DNA of 64,000 nucleotides, from the NCBI RefSeq assembly GCF_937127095.1, contig NZ_CAKZLP010000034.1:1-64000 (forward strand), in the 5' to 3' direction. Positions 26,385 through 35,481 of this stretch are shown piece after piece. The first letter of the stretch is position 1, and each line of letters starts with the position of its first letter. Position numbers and translations under genes: made by a program. This DNA is from an uncultured Amphritea sp. (GTDB lineage Bacteria > Pseudomonadota > Gammaproteobacteria > Pseudomonadales > Balneatricaceae). The notes below the pieces were generated by a model. The model saw nothing but the letters and a program-made list of their open reading frames with translations. It had not been told where the DNA came from and did no database searches.

Positions 26385-27533
26385 TCAGGTCGCTGCAATT
26401 GCCTTTTTCGGGTCAAAGAATGGCATTTCGACAACAGTGGCGGTTGCTTTTCCACCCGGCAGCTCAACATCAAACGCGGTACCAAGGTCAGCAAACTCTG
26501 CGCTAACCATGGCCAGGGCAATGTTTTGTTCCAGACGGGGAGAGAACACCGCTGAGGTCACCTTACCCACCTGCTCACCCTCTTTTTCCAACGTCCAGAA
26601 ACGCGTGTTAGGTCCTGTCAATGCAGGGCTATCGATCAGCAGGCCCACCTGCTTGCGTGACACACCCTCTTCACGGATACGCTTGAGAGCTGATTTACCA
26701 ATAAAATCTGCTTCCATATCCAGCTCAACCAGACGATCCAGACCCAACTCATATGGATTCGTGTTGATATCCATATCGGCGTGATACGACAGCATACCGC
26801 CCTCGATACGGCGAATTGACGAGGTGTGACCCGGTTGAAGCCCGAACGGTGCACCGGCTGCCATAATCTTTTCCCATAGTTCATTACCTTTCGAGCCATC
26901 CTGCAGATAAAGCTCATAACCCAGCTCACTTGACCAACCGGTTCGGGATACGATCAGGGGAATGCCGTCCAGATCATATTCACGTAGCCAGTAATACTTC
27001 AGATCAGTAATGCTGTCGCCAAACAGGGCCTGCATAATTTTGCCGGACTTCGGCCCCTGCAGTTGCAGCGGTGAAACATCCGGTTCACGTATAGTGACAT
27101 CCAGACCGGAGTTCACCGCAACGCCTTGCGCCCACAGCAAAATGTCGCTGTCGGCCAGGGAGATCCAGAAGCGGTTTTCTTCCAGGCGGAGCAGGATAGG
27201 ATCGTTCAGAATTCCGCCATCAGCATTGGTGATCAACACATACTTGCACTGCCTTACCGCACACTTTGACAGATCTCGTGGTGTCAGTAGCTGCGCAAAC
27301 TGAGCGGCGTCGGGACCGGTAATCTCTACCTGACGTTCAACCGCCACATCACACAGAATTGCGTCGTTGACCAGGTTCCAGAAGTTCTGCTCCGGATTAC
27401 CAAAATCACGGGGAATATACATATGGTTATACACCGAGAAACCGGTAGCGCCCCAGCGCACGGTTGCATCAAAGTAAGGGGATTTACGAATCTGTGTGCC
27501 AAAGCCAAATTCTTCTTGTTTTTGTGTCGCCAT
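26385..27533 (-). CDS. DMSP demethylase (DmdA)-like GcvT-family protein, copy 1
   Basis: A folate-binding GcvT-fold protein of 382 residues. The central part (VYNHMYIPRDFG, ERQVEITGPDAAQ, LLTPRDLSKC, DGGILNDPILLRL, WISLADSDILLW, EPDVSPLQLQGPK) follows the pattern of DMSP demethylase DmdA more closely than glycine-cleavage T protein. DmdA moves a methyl group from DMSP to THF, giving methylmercaptopropionate and 5-methyl-THF. Substrate cannot be proven from sequence, and other methylated donors such as betaines are possible. It is 97% identical (13 changes) to copy 2. An AGGA ribosome site precedes the ATG. Neighbours folD, metF-like and purU would process the methyl group. Confidence 0.8.
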   Translation of the reverse strand: MATQKQEEFGFGTQIRKSPYFDATVRWGATGFSVYNHMYIPRDFGNPEQNFWNLVNDAILCDVAVERQVEITGPDAAQFAQLLTPRDLSKCAVRQCKYVLITNADGGILNDPILLRLEENRFWISLADSDILLWAQGVAVNSGLDVTIREPDVSPLQLQGPKSGKIMQALFGDSITDLKYYWLREYDLDGIPLIVSRTGWSSELGYELYLQDGSKGNELWEKIMAAGAPFGLQPGHTSSIRRIEGGMLSYHADMDINTNPYELGLDRLVELDMEADFIGKSALKRIREEGVSRKQVGLLIDSPALTGPNTRFWTLEKEGEQVGKVTSAVFSPRLEQNIALAMVSAEFADLGTAFDVELPGGKATATVVEMPFFDPKKAIAAT

Positions 27534-27604
27534 TTTCCAGTCCTCAAAATGTTCAATCCCGCCCGATACGACAAAATTGAACCGTACTTAAATCGTTTGA
27601 TCAC

Positions 27605-27661
27605 GGTAAATAATATGAGTAATTCACGGATAGAAGGGCCTAAAAAGATGGCATAAAAATG
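27605..27661 (-). promoter_or_regulatory. Conserved leader element upstream of dmdA-like copy 1
   Basis: This 57-nt block recurs upstream of copy 2 (31324-31380) with one mismatch, while the sequence between it and the start codon differs at roughly one base in five. The extra conservation suggests a functional leader or promoter region. The block ends about 70 nt before the ATG. Confidence 0.5.
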
Positions 27662-27689
27662 GAAAAACGGTCTTGTTTTAAGCGCATAT

Positions 27690-27705
27690 TAGTCTGTTTG
27701 GACTA
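27690..27705 (-). promoter_or_regulatory. LysR-type dyad upstream of dmdA-like copy 1
   Basis: TAGTC-TGTTTG-GACTA is a perfect 5-bp inverted repeat containing T-N11-A, the usual LysR box. A partly degenerate version lies at the same place upstream of copy 2, and a LysR gene is encoded within the cluster. Confidence 0.45.
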
Positions 27706-27986
27706 TGCTCAGACACACCGAAGAATCGGTCTTTAAACGGATCTGGACAGGCATACGTGACGCTATGGATAGACAGGAAACCAGGATGCCTGGCTTTAGA
27801 AATAGCAGGAAGGTGATGTTGCGCCCCCGCTGCGATGAAAATCGATACGGGGCTCTGACAAATTAACGTAGCGGGATTAACATTAGCGCTGTCACCAGCG
27901 CTCATTCCGGATGGATCAGATGCCCCTCACTCAGCTGAAACGGCAGCGTCCAGCGCTAGACCATGACCCGTTATGATGGACTATGA
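27706..27986. other. Intergenic stretch between folD and the copy 1 promoter
   Basis: No coding frame, terminator with a T tract or repeat was identified. It separates folD from the promoter region of the next dmdA-like gene. Confidence 0.45.
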
Positions 27987-28880
27987 TCAGACCGTAAGCC
28001 CTTGGGGCACAGGGAGAGCACTGGCTCGGCAGCACGCGGTCACTGTATTTGCCAATAAACACGCAATCGTCATCGGGCCAACCCCCCCAGGAACCGGAGT
28101 AATTGCTCCTGCAATCTCTTTGGCAGCGTCGAAATCCACATCCCCCACAAGTCGTGTAGTACCGTCGCTGTTCTCTATACGATTGATTCCCACATCGATC
28201 ACGGTAGCACCAGGCTTAATCCATTTACCCTCAACGAACAGAGGTCTTCCCACCGCGGCAACAACAATATCGGCATTGCCCACCAGTTCAGGCAGATTTC
28301 GCGTCCGCGAGTGCGCCACAGTCACAGTACAACTCTCTCTCAACAGCAGTTGCGCCATCGGCTTGCCGACAATATTAGAACGCCCGATCACTAGAGCATT
28401 CAGGCCCGACAGGTTGCCACAATACTCACGCAGCATCATCAGGCATCCCAAAGGGGTGCAGGGCACCATCGCTTGTTGTCCTGTCGCAAGCAAGCCCGCA
28501 TTAGAAATATGAAATCCATCCACATCTTTGGCGGGATCGATCGCATTAATCACTAACGCTTCATCAATGTGATCAGGCAATGGCAACTGGACGAGAATGC
28601 CATGAACATCCGGATCGGTATTGAGCCGATCAATCAGTGCCAGCAGTTCAGTTTCAGAGGTATCAACAGCCAGCTTGTGCTGATAAGAGTTCATACCCGC
28701 CTCAATGGTTTGCTTGCCCTTAGAGCGAACATAAACCTCAGATGCCGGATCCTCACCCACCAACACCACTGCCAAACCCGGAGTGATGTTGTGTTGTTGT
28801 TTCAAATAGGCTGTATGCTCAGCGACCCTTTCGCGTAATGCGACGGCGAAATTTTTACCCTCGATGATCTGTGCAGTCAT
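27987..28880 (-). CDS. folD: Bifunctional methylene-THF dehydrogenase/methenyl-THF cyclohydrolase FolD
   Basis: FolD interconverts 5,10-methylene-THF and 10-formyl-THF with NADP. The catalytic pair Tyr50 and Lys54 sits in EVYVRSKGK, the folate site in [12 protein letters not shown], the DVDGFH segment follows, and the nucleotide loop is GRSNIVGKP near residue 166. [11 protein letters not shown] closes the core. Length (297) is normal with a slightly long C-terminal tail. It lies between metF-like and dmdA-like copy 1. This clustering suggests a dedicated copy for catabolic one-carbon flow, but whether the genome has another folD cannot be seen. Confidence 0.95.
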   Translation of the reverse strand: MTAQIIEGKNFAVALRERVAEHTAYLKQQHNITPGLAVVLVGEDPASEVYVRSKGKQTIEAGMNSYQHKLAVDTSETELLALIDRLNTDPDVHGILVQLPLPDHIDEALVINAIDPAKDVDGFHISNAGLLATGQQAMVPCTPLGCLMMLREYCGNLSGLNALVIGRSNIVGKPMAQLLLRESCTVTVAHSRTRNLPELVGNADIVVAAVGRPLFVEGKWIKPGATVIDVGINRIENSDGTTRLVGDVDFDAAKEIAGAITPVPGGVGPMTIACLLANTVTACCRASALPVPQGLTV

Positions 28881-29005
28881 ATTATTCTTCTCATCTAGCG
28901 CTCAACGAAATCTGGCTGAAAACCTGTAAAGCGGCGCCTTGATTGCTTTTTTGTAGCACGCCCTGTCGTGGGCTTTATTAACTACAGATATATATGGATC
29001 AATCT

Positions 29006-29935
29006 TCAGTCTGCTGAAGCAGGTCGGCCAGCGCTGCCACCATTATCAGAGACCCAGACTGCATTATTCTTAATTCCCCCCAGCGGGAAGAAATGTACCT
29101 GCTCAACGCCGAAATCCGGATGGCGTTCTTTATGAGCGGCAAGCTCGGTTAATAGTTCAGTAGGCTCATAGGGCAACAGCAACTTCCCGACATCTTTTGC
29201 CCGGCGTTGCAGAACCCGCATGCTAGGTCCAACGCCACATGACAAAGCATATTTTATCAGGGTATGCAGTTTAGCCGGTCCCGCCACGCCAATATGTATA
29301 GGCAGATCAACCCCTTCCTCTGCCAGCCTGTCAGCCCAGGCAATCACCGGAGCAGACTCGAAGCAGAACTGAGTAGTGATCGCCACGCGCGCATCCGTTC
29401 GCTCGAAGAAAGCTTTTTTCCATTTCACTGCTTGCATCACCATCCGGTCTGAACCATCGGGGTCTATATCACGGTTCCCTTCAGGGTGGCCTGCTATGTG
29501 CAAATTGCTGAATCCATCGAAAAGACCCGTTTCCAGCAACTGCATAGAATCCTTAAATTCACCCACCGGGGTGTTAAGGCCACCGCCTAGAAGCAGCGCT
29601 TGATTAACACCCGCCTCGCCCCGGTACCGGGCGATCCATTCAGCGAGCTCATTATACCCTGTAATCAGACGCGCAGGAAAATGCGGCATAACCTGAAAAC
29701 CCTCATCCGCGAGACGACGTGCGGTATGGACCATCTCCTCAATGGGTGTTCCATCGATATGAGCTATATAAACGCGGGTGCCGGTCGGCAGAATATCGCG
29801 AAAACACTCCACCTTAACCGCGGTGCTCGGCATTACTTCAATCGAATAGCCGCGTAGAAAGCTCTCCAGCAAGCTGGATGTCTGATCCGGAGTGCTGGCA
29901 TCAGTAGATTTGTGAAGAAAAGATAACAGCCCCAT
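29006..29935 (-). CDS. Divergent methylenetetrahydrofolate reductase-like protein
   Basis: A 309-residue TIM-barrel protein of the MetF superfamily. FRDILPTGTRVYIAHIDGTP, the PHFPARLI segment (in place of the usual PHLTC), QALLLGGG, GHPEGNRDID and the ITTQFCFES motif (compare ITQFFF in MetF) follow the family order. It is too divergent to be the standard biosynthetic MetF. Located between folD and dmdA-like copy 2, it could oxidise 5-methyl-THF to methylene-THF, the step needed after demethylation. A weak ribosome site precedes the ATG. A second, different MetF-like gene lies at 38818. Confidence 0.75.
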   Translation of the reverse strand: MGLLSFLHKSTDASTPDQTSSLLESFLRGYSIEVMPSTAVKVECFRDILPTGTRVYIAHIDGTPIEEMVHTARRLADEGFQVMPHFPARLITGYNELAEWIARYRGEAGVNQALLLGGGLNTPVGEFKDSMQLLETGLFDGFSNLHIAGHPEGNRDIDPDGSDRMVMQAVKWKKAFFERTDARVAITTQFCFESAPVIAWADRLAEEGVDLPIHIGVAGPAKLHTLIKYALSCGVGPSMRVLQRRAKDVGKLLLPYEPTELLTELAAHKERHPDFGVEQVHFFPLGGIKNNAVWVSDNGGSAGRPASAD

Positions 29936-30103
29936 AAAATCGCCCTTATGTTCTGGTGGGTGGTGAAACCCTGTTATTTATATATGAGCATCCGCAGACT
30001 ATTTAAAAGCATTTTTTGCTCTCAGCTATGGATCAAATCAACATCTGATCATCAACAATAGTCTGCAGGAATCGCTCATTTTTGAGCTTTCAGTTTGTCT
30101 AAA

Positions 30104-31252
30104 TCAGCTCGCCGCAATTGCCTTTTTTGGATCAAAGAATGGCATTTCAACAACAGTGGCGGTTGCTTTCCCACCTGGCATATCGACTTCAAATGTGGTG
30201 CCAAGATCAGCAAACTCTGCACTCACCATGGCCAGGGCAATGTTTTGTTCCAGACGGGGAGAGAACACCGCTGAGGTCACCTTACCCACCTGCTCACCCT
30301 CTTTTTCCAACGTCCAGAAACGCGTGTTAGGTCCTGTCAATGCAGGGCTATCGATCAACAGGCCCACCTGCTTGCGTGACACACCCTCTTCACGAATACG
30401 CTTGAGAGCTGATTTACCAATAAAATCTGCTTCCATATCCAGCTCAACCAGGCGATCCAGGCCCAACTCATATGGATTGGTGTTGATATCCATATCAGCA
30501 TGATACGACAGCATACCGCCCTCGATACGGCGAATTGATGACGTGTGACCTGGCTTCAGACCGAACGGTGCACCGGCAGCCATGATCTTTTCCCATAGTT
30601 CATCACCTTTCGAGCCATCCTGCAGATAAAGCTCATAACCCAGCTCACTTGACCAACCGGTTCGGGAAACGATCAGGGGAATGCCATCCAGGTCGTACTC
30701 ACGCAGCCAGTAATATTTCAGATCAGTAATGCTGTCACCAAACAGAGCTTGCATAATTTCACCCGACTTCGGCCCCTGCAGCTGCAGCGGTGAAACATCC
30801 GGTTCACGTATGGTGACATCCAGACCCGAGTTAATTGCAACGCCCTGCGCCCACAGCAAAATGTCGCTGTCTGCCAGAGAGATCCAGAAACGGTTTTCTT
30901 CAAGACGCAGCAGGATAGGATCGTTCAGAATTCCGCCATCAGCATTGGTGATCAACACATACTTGCACTGCCCTACCGCACACTTTGACAGATCTCGTGG
31001 TGTCAGTAGCTGGGCAAACTGAGCCGCATCGGGACCGGTAATCTCCACCTGACGTTCAACCGCCACATCACACAGAATTGCGTCGTTGACCAGGTTCCAG
31101 AAGTTCTGCTCCGGATTACCAAAATCACGGGGAATATACATATGGTTATACACCGAGAAACCGGTAGCGCCCCAGCGCACGGTTGCATCAAAGTAAGGGG
31201 ATTTCCGTACTTGTGTTCCAAAGCCAAATTCTTTTTGTTGTTGTGTAGCCAT
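30104..31252 (-). CDS. DMSP demethylase (DmdA)-like GcvT-family protein, copy 2
   Basis: Same length (382) and motifs as copy 1, differing at 13 residues. Changes are mostly conservative and cluster at the two ends and a few surface-like positions, with the folate-binding core identical. This indicates a recent duplication or ongoing gene conversion. The duplication carries the leader and promoter region too. Being directly downstream of the LysR gene and upstream of metF-like and folD, this copy probably leads the main operon. AGGA precedes the ATG. Confidence 0.8.
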   Translation of the reverse strand: MATQQQKEFGFGTQVRKSPYFDATVRWGATGFSVYNHMYIPRDFGNPEQNFWNLVNDAILCDVAVERQVEITGPDAAQFAQLLTPRDLSKCAVGQCKYVLITNADGGILNDPILLRLEENRFWISLADSDILLWAQGVAINSGLDVTIREPDVSPLQLQGPKSGEIMQALFGDSITDLKYYWLREYDLDGIPLIVSRTGWSSELGYELYLQDGSKGDELWEKIMAAGAPFGLKPGHTSSIRRIEGGMLSYHADMDINTNPYELGLDRLVELDMEADFIGKSALKRIREEGVSRKQVGLLIDSPALTGPNTRFWTLEKEGEQVGKVTSAVFSPRLEQNIALAMVSAEFADLGTTFEVDMPGGKATATVVEMPFFDPKKAIAAS

Positions 31253-31323
31253 TCTCTAGTCCTCATTTTGTTCAATCCCGTCCCATACGGCGAAATTGCA
31301 CAGCACTCAAATCGATTGATCAG

Positions 31324-31380
31324 GGTAAATAATATGAGTAATTCACGGATAGAAGGGCCTAAACAGATGGCATAAAAATG
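31324..31380 (-). promoter_or_regulatory. Conserved leader element upstream of dmdA-like copy 2
   Basis: Fifty-six of 57 bases match the block upstream of copy 1, in the same position relative to the gene. See the LysR-type dyad about 30 nt further upstream. Confidence 0.5.
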
Positions 31381-31408
31381 AGCAAACGGTCTTGTTTTCG
31401 GTTTACTT

Positions 31409-31424
31409 TAGTCCATTTGGTCTA
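31409..31424 (-). promoter_or_regulatory. LysR-type dyad upstream of dmdA-like copy 2
   Basis: TAGTC-CATTTG-GTCTA is an imperfect version (four of five pairs) of the dyad upstream of copy 1. Confidence 0.4.
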
Positions 31425-31771
31425 TAGCGGGCAATAGAGCACGATCCAGGCAGAAAACCTGTCGATATCTTCGTCGATAAACGCTGATAAAACTTAAAAA
31501 AAAAGAGGGGGCGAGACTGAGCTACCAGTTAATCCGTAAGACGATATAGCTATTTTCAAACACAGATAGGGACCCTGTTTAACCTGCCGCACACTAGACG
31601 GATCAGACCCTGGCCTGCCTGAATTCACTCAGTCAGTATTTTACGATTATTGGTAGTTTGCACTGGCAAAGGAACCGGCATGTGAGACTAGAGGGTCTGC
31701 CCAGAAGCAGAGATGTAATTCAGCCCCGCCCGCCGTAACGAACAGATTGAAACTCAGTTTTAAGGGGGTGT
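31425..31771. other. Intergenic stretch between the LysR gene and dmdA-like copy 2
   Basis: No credible coding frame or intrinsic terminator was found. Sequence similarity to the copy 1 upstream region stops just beyond the dyad. Confidence 0.45.
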
Positions 31772-32707
31772 TCAGAGCGCAGATGAACCGGCCTCATGCA
31801 ATAACCACTCTCGAAATTGCCTGGCGATCTCCCGCTCGTTATTTACGCCCGCACTGACCACATAATAAGCCTGGGCACAGTGCATCGGGCGATCGATCGC
31901 TACTTGCAGTTTGCCAGAGGCAAGCTCTGCATGCAGAAGCTCTGTACTAGCAAGCAAAAAGCCTTGTCCAGACAGGGCGGCTTCAAGTGTCAGTAAGCCG
32001 TTTCCAAATCGAAGTTCACGCAAGGGAGCAGTATTTTGGACCTCCTGTTGCAGAAACCACTCATGCCAGCCGCAGGAATCTTTAAACTGCGACAGAGTGC
32101 TGTCCCAAAGCAGGGGTTGTTGACGCAATGACTCAACACTTTCAAGGCTGGCAGCAAGGTCCGGCGTGCACACTGGAACTAAATCAAGGTTCATTAAACG
32201 TTGTGGATCAAGGTCTTTATAATCGCCATAACCCAGTCGTACAGACACATCGATTCCCGCGCGCTTTAGCTGCGAACCTTCGAATTCACTGTTACGGCAC
32301 TTATCGACGGTATGCAGACTGGCCTGTAAGCGCACTTCCGCTTCAGGACAACGCGCGTAAAAGCGATGAAGCCGTGGCACGATCCATTTGGTCGCGAGCA
32401 AGGGTTCAGCACACACCGTGACAACGCTCCGCTCTTCACTAAACAGGCGTATATTATCAACGGCTTGCTCTAATACTTTGAAACCTTCATGCAGCTCAGG
32501 CAAGGCGGCTCGTGCGGCAGGTGTCAAACTGACCCGGCGGTGATGCCGAACAAACAACTCTACCCCAAGATATGCCTCTAATGCCTTAATCTGGTGGCTA
32601 ATTGCCGCCGGCGTCACGTTAAGTTCCTGAGCGGCCTTAGCGAAGCTTTTGGTTCGGCTGGCAACCTCAAAATATGAGAGGGCTATCATGGGGGGGAGTC
32701 GTGACAT
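31772..32707 (-). CDS. LysR-family regulator, GcvA-like
   Basis: The winged helix (residues 1-65: MIALSYFEVASRTKSFAKAAQELNVTPAAISHQIKALE) and the effector domain starting near residue 90 match the GcvA subgroup, whose founder controls glycine cleavage in E. coli. It lies between the ligase gene and dmdA-like copy 2 on the same strand. By position it is a good candidate to sense a pathway intermediate and act on the dyads upstream of both dmdA-like genes. Direct evidence is absent. AAGGG precedes the ATG. Length (311) is normal. Confidence 0.88.
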   Translation of the reverse strand: MSRLPPMIALSYFEVASRTKSFAKAAQELNVTPAAISHQIKALEAYLGVELFVRHHRRVSLTPAARAALPELHEGFKVLEQAVDNIRLFSEERSVVTVCAEPLLATKWIVPRLHRFYARCPEAEVRLQASLHTVDKCRNSEFEGSQLKRAGIDVSVRLGYGDYKDLDPQRLMNLDLVPVCTPDLAASLESVESLRQQPLLWDSTLSQFKDSCGWHEWFLQQEVQNTAPLRELRFGNGLLTLEAALSGQGFLLASTELLHAELASGKLQVAIDRPMHCAQAYYVVSAGVNNEREIARQFREWLLHEAGSSAL

Positions 32708-32851
32708 AGCGTGTACCCTTAGGAAAAAACAATACCCATCAACCGGGCACGGCAGATGCCCGATAACAGACAGCTAACCATAGTAGCTTATTTCATCTAT
32801 ATCTATATTTTTCCATACAGCCATGTAACAACTCCCCTAACCTCAATCGTT

Positions 32852-34492
32852 TTAATTACACGCCTCTGGTCTCAGTAGCTGGCGCAAAGCGAACTTTTGG
32901 ATTTTACCAGTTGACGTCGTTGGCAGGCTGCCAAAAACAATCCTCTTAGGCGCTTTGAAACGACTCATGTTATTGCGACAGAATTCGATCATATCGGCTT
33001 CACTTAACTCGCTGCCAGGACGTAACTGCACAAAAGCCGCAGGCACTTCTCCCCATTTCTCATCCGACATAGCGACAACCGCTGCGAGCTCTACTTCAGG
33101 GTGGCGCTGGATGATATCTTCAACTTCCAGGGATGATATATTTTCACCGCCCGAAATGATGACGTCTTTTGAACGATCGGTAATCTTGATATAACCATCC
33201 GCATGCACTATCGCTAAATCGCCGGTATGGAACCATCCACCGGCAAATGCCTCTTCAGTTGCTTTCTCGTTATGAAGATAGCCTTTCATGACAATATTGC
33301 CCCGGAACATTATCTCACCAACGGTTACCCCGTCGGCCGGTACCGGTTGCATGGTCTCCGGATCCAGAACAATCACCTCCTCCTGCAGAGGATAGCTCAC
33401 CCCTTGCCGACCGTTAAGTACGACTTGCTCTTCGAGTGTGCGTTCTGCCCAGTCATCCTGCTTAACGCATACTGATGCAGGACCATATGTCTCAGTCAGT
33501 CCGTAGACATGGGTCAGCTCAAAACCAAGTCGTCCCATCCGCTCCAGAACCGATGCTGGCGGTGCGGCACCTGCAATCAATCCTGAGACCTTATGATCGA
33601 TCGTGGTTGTTTGGGTGACTGCCGCATCAGCAATCATCGAATGCACTATTGGAGCACCACAGTAATGGGTGACATGATGCTGTCTCATGAGCTGATGAAT
33701 TCTTTGCGGATCAACTTTACGTAAGCAGACGCTGGTTCCACCGATCGCAGCCAGCGTCCAGGGGAAGCACCAGCCATTGCAATGAAACATAGGCAAGGTC
33801 CACAAATAAACCACCTTTGATGGCAGACTCCATGAGAGCGTGTTGCTGACGGCATTCAGATAGGCACCCCGATGGTGTGTCACCACGCCTTTAGGATTGC
33901 CGGTTGTGCCGGAGGTATATCCCAGCGCAATGGCATCCCACTCGTCTGCCGGTAGTTCCCACTCGGCATTGTCTGGCTGCTCAGCTAATAATGCTTCATA
34001 TTCAAGATCGCCAATAAACCGCCCTTCGCCGTAGCTGGGGTCGGAAACATTGATCACAATCGGTGCGGGGCCTTCGAGCAGGGACAGTGCTGTTTCGATG
34101 ATATCAGCATACTCAGTGTCCACCAGCAAAAGGCGCGTGCGACTGTGATTAAGAATGAAGGCGATCGCTTCTGCGTCGAGGCGAATATTAATTGCGTTCA
34201 GCACCGCGCCCACCATAGGTACACCAAAATGCGCCTCATACATGGCCGGGATATTGGGCAGCATAACTGACACGACATCTCCCCTGGAGATACCAAATGA
34301 CTGTAATACCGAGGCTAGCTGGCGGCACCGCCCATAGGTTTGACGCCAGCTATAGGTTTTATCGTCGTAGATAACCGCGGGTTTATCCGCATATACAGCT
34401 GCGGCTCGCTTAATAAAGCTTAGTGGCGACAGAGCCACGTGATTAGCATCGGTTTTGCCCATCGCTTGATTGAAAGAACATAACTCGGTCAT
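32852..34492 (-). CDS. Acyl-CoA ligase, DmdB-like
   Basis: A 546-residue adenylate-forming enzyme. Core motifs are GYTSGTTGNPKGVV (ATP loop), YGLTETYGP, GWFHTGDLA, DRSKDVIISGGENISS and the C-terminal catalytic lysine in TSTGKIQKF. It activates an organic acid to its CoA thioester. In the DMSP demethylation route the second enzyme, DmdB, is such a ligase acting on methylmercaptopropionate, and the neighbourhood makes that role plausible. Motifs do not fix the substrate, so medium-chain or aromatic acids remain possible. It is followed by the LysR gene and preceded by the hydratase-like gene, with a 163-nt gap. Confidence 0.85.
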   Translation of the reverse strand: MTELCSFNQAMGKTDANHVALSPLSFIKRAAAVYADKPAVIYDDKTYSWRQTYGRCRQLASVLQSFGISRGDVVSVMLPNIPAMYEAHFGVPMVGAVLNAINIRLDAEAIAFILNHSRTRLLLVDTEYADIIETALSLLEGPAPIVINVSDPSYGEGRFIGDLEYEALLAEQPDNAEWELPADEWDAIALGYTSGTTGNPKGVVTHHRGAYLNAVSNTLSWSLPSKVVYLWTLPMFHCNGWCFPWTLAAIGGTSVCLRKVDPQRIHQLMRQHHVTHYCGAPIVHSMIADAAVTQTTTIDHKVSGLIAGAAPPASVLERMGRLGFELTHVYGLTETYGPASVCVKQDDWAERTLEEQVVLNGRQGVSYPLQEEVIVLDPETMQPVPADGVTVGEIMFRGNIVMKGYLHNEKATEEAFAGGWFHTGDLAIVHADGYIKITDRSKDVIISGGENISSLEVEDIIQRHPEVELAAVVAMSDEKWGEVPAAFVQLRPGSELSEADMIEFCRNNMSRFKAPKRIVFGSLPTTSTGKIQKFALRQLLRPEACN

Positions 34493-34655
34493 TACATTTC
34501 CACTCTTTTTATGACTAATCAGCTGACTCTGCTCAGGTTAACTATCCACCTGGAGCAAACAGAGCCTGACTGATGGCCCAATATATATTCAAAATTTCTT
34601 GGACAGCCTTTGAAACCAAAAGAATCAACCGGGCTATCCTGGGAGATTAAGGTCC

Positions 34656-35456
34656 TTATGAAACCGGTTTTTCCCAGGTTGGTTCCCGCTTGGCAAGAAA
34701 AGCATCTATGCCTTCAGCTGCGTCGTGGGTCATCATATTGTCGGCCATGATATTGCCGGCAAACTCATACGCGTCAGACAAAGACATCTGCCGTTGAGGG
34801 TTAAACATAGACTTACCAAAACGGACAGCGGAAGGACTCTTACTGAGAATTTTTGCTACTTTTTCAGCAACCGCGTTATCCAGTTCCGTACTATCAACTA
34901 CGCTGCTAATCAGGCCCCATTCCAGCGCAGTATCGGCATCTATAATATCGCCAGTCACCAGCAGGTCGAATGCCCGCTTAGGGGAAATATTGCGGGACAG
35001 TGCAACTGCCGGGGTTGAACAGAACAACCCCACATTGATACCTGGCACTGCAAATCGTGCTGATCTTGCGGCGATAACCAGATCACAGCTGGCTACCAAC
35101 TGACAGCCTGCAGCGGCCGCTATACCATCAACCCGGGCAATAACCGGCACCGGCAAATTAACGATGCTCTGCATCACCTTACCGCAACGCGTAAACAGCG
35201 ATTGATAATAGCTGTGCTCCGGATTGTTGCGCATCTCTTGCAAATCGTGTCCGGCACAGAACCCGCGTCCCTCAGCGCTGAGAACGACGCACTGAATAGT
35301 CGGGTCAGCCGCAATACTGTCTAATTCAGTTTGCAGTGCAGCGAGCATCGCTTCGGATAAAGTATTTAATTTATCCGGTCGGTTTAAAGAGAGAAAAGCG
35401 GCCCCTTTCTGATCGTTTCGCAGCAGAATATTTTCGTTTAACTGATTAGTGCTCAT
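34656..35456 (-). CDS. Enoyl-CoA hydratase/isomerase-family protein
   Basis: A crotonase-fold protein of 266 residues with the oxyanion-hole segment GRGFCAGHDLQEM and the second loop AAAAGCQLVASCDLV. Where typical hydratases carry two catalytic glutamates, this protein has Gln (GCQ) and Gly (FAVPGINVG), so simple hydration is doubtful. The arrangement resembles the ECHDC3-type subgroup. It lies between the ligase and osmC genes. In the DMSP route a crotonase (DmdD or AcuH) acts on methylthioacryloyl-CoA, but the missing glutamates argue for caution. A paralogue with the same substitutions is at 61591. Confidence 0.85.
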   Translation of the reverse strand: MSTNQLNENILLRNDQKGAAFLSLNRPDKLNTLSEAMLAALQTELDSIAADPTIQCVVLSAEGRGFCAGHDLQEMRNNPEHSYYQSLFTRCGKVMQSIVNLPVPVIARVDGIAAAAGCQLVASCDLVIAARSARFAVPGINVGLFCSTPAVALSRNISPKRAFDLLVTGDIIDADTALEWGLISSVVDSTELDNAVAEKVAKILSKSPSAVRFGKSMFNPQRQMSLSDAYEFAGNIMADNMMTHDAAEGIDAFLAKREPTWEKPVS

Positions 35457-35481
35457 ATAAAGCCTCGCAAAATATCAAAAG

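Noticed and set aside
27613..27654. A 13-codon frame (MSNSRIEGPKKMA) conserved upstream of both dmdA-like copies on the opposite strand
   Set aside because: Only one base differs between copies because the whole block is conserved, so there is no independent evidence of translation. Treated as part of the leader element.
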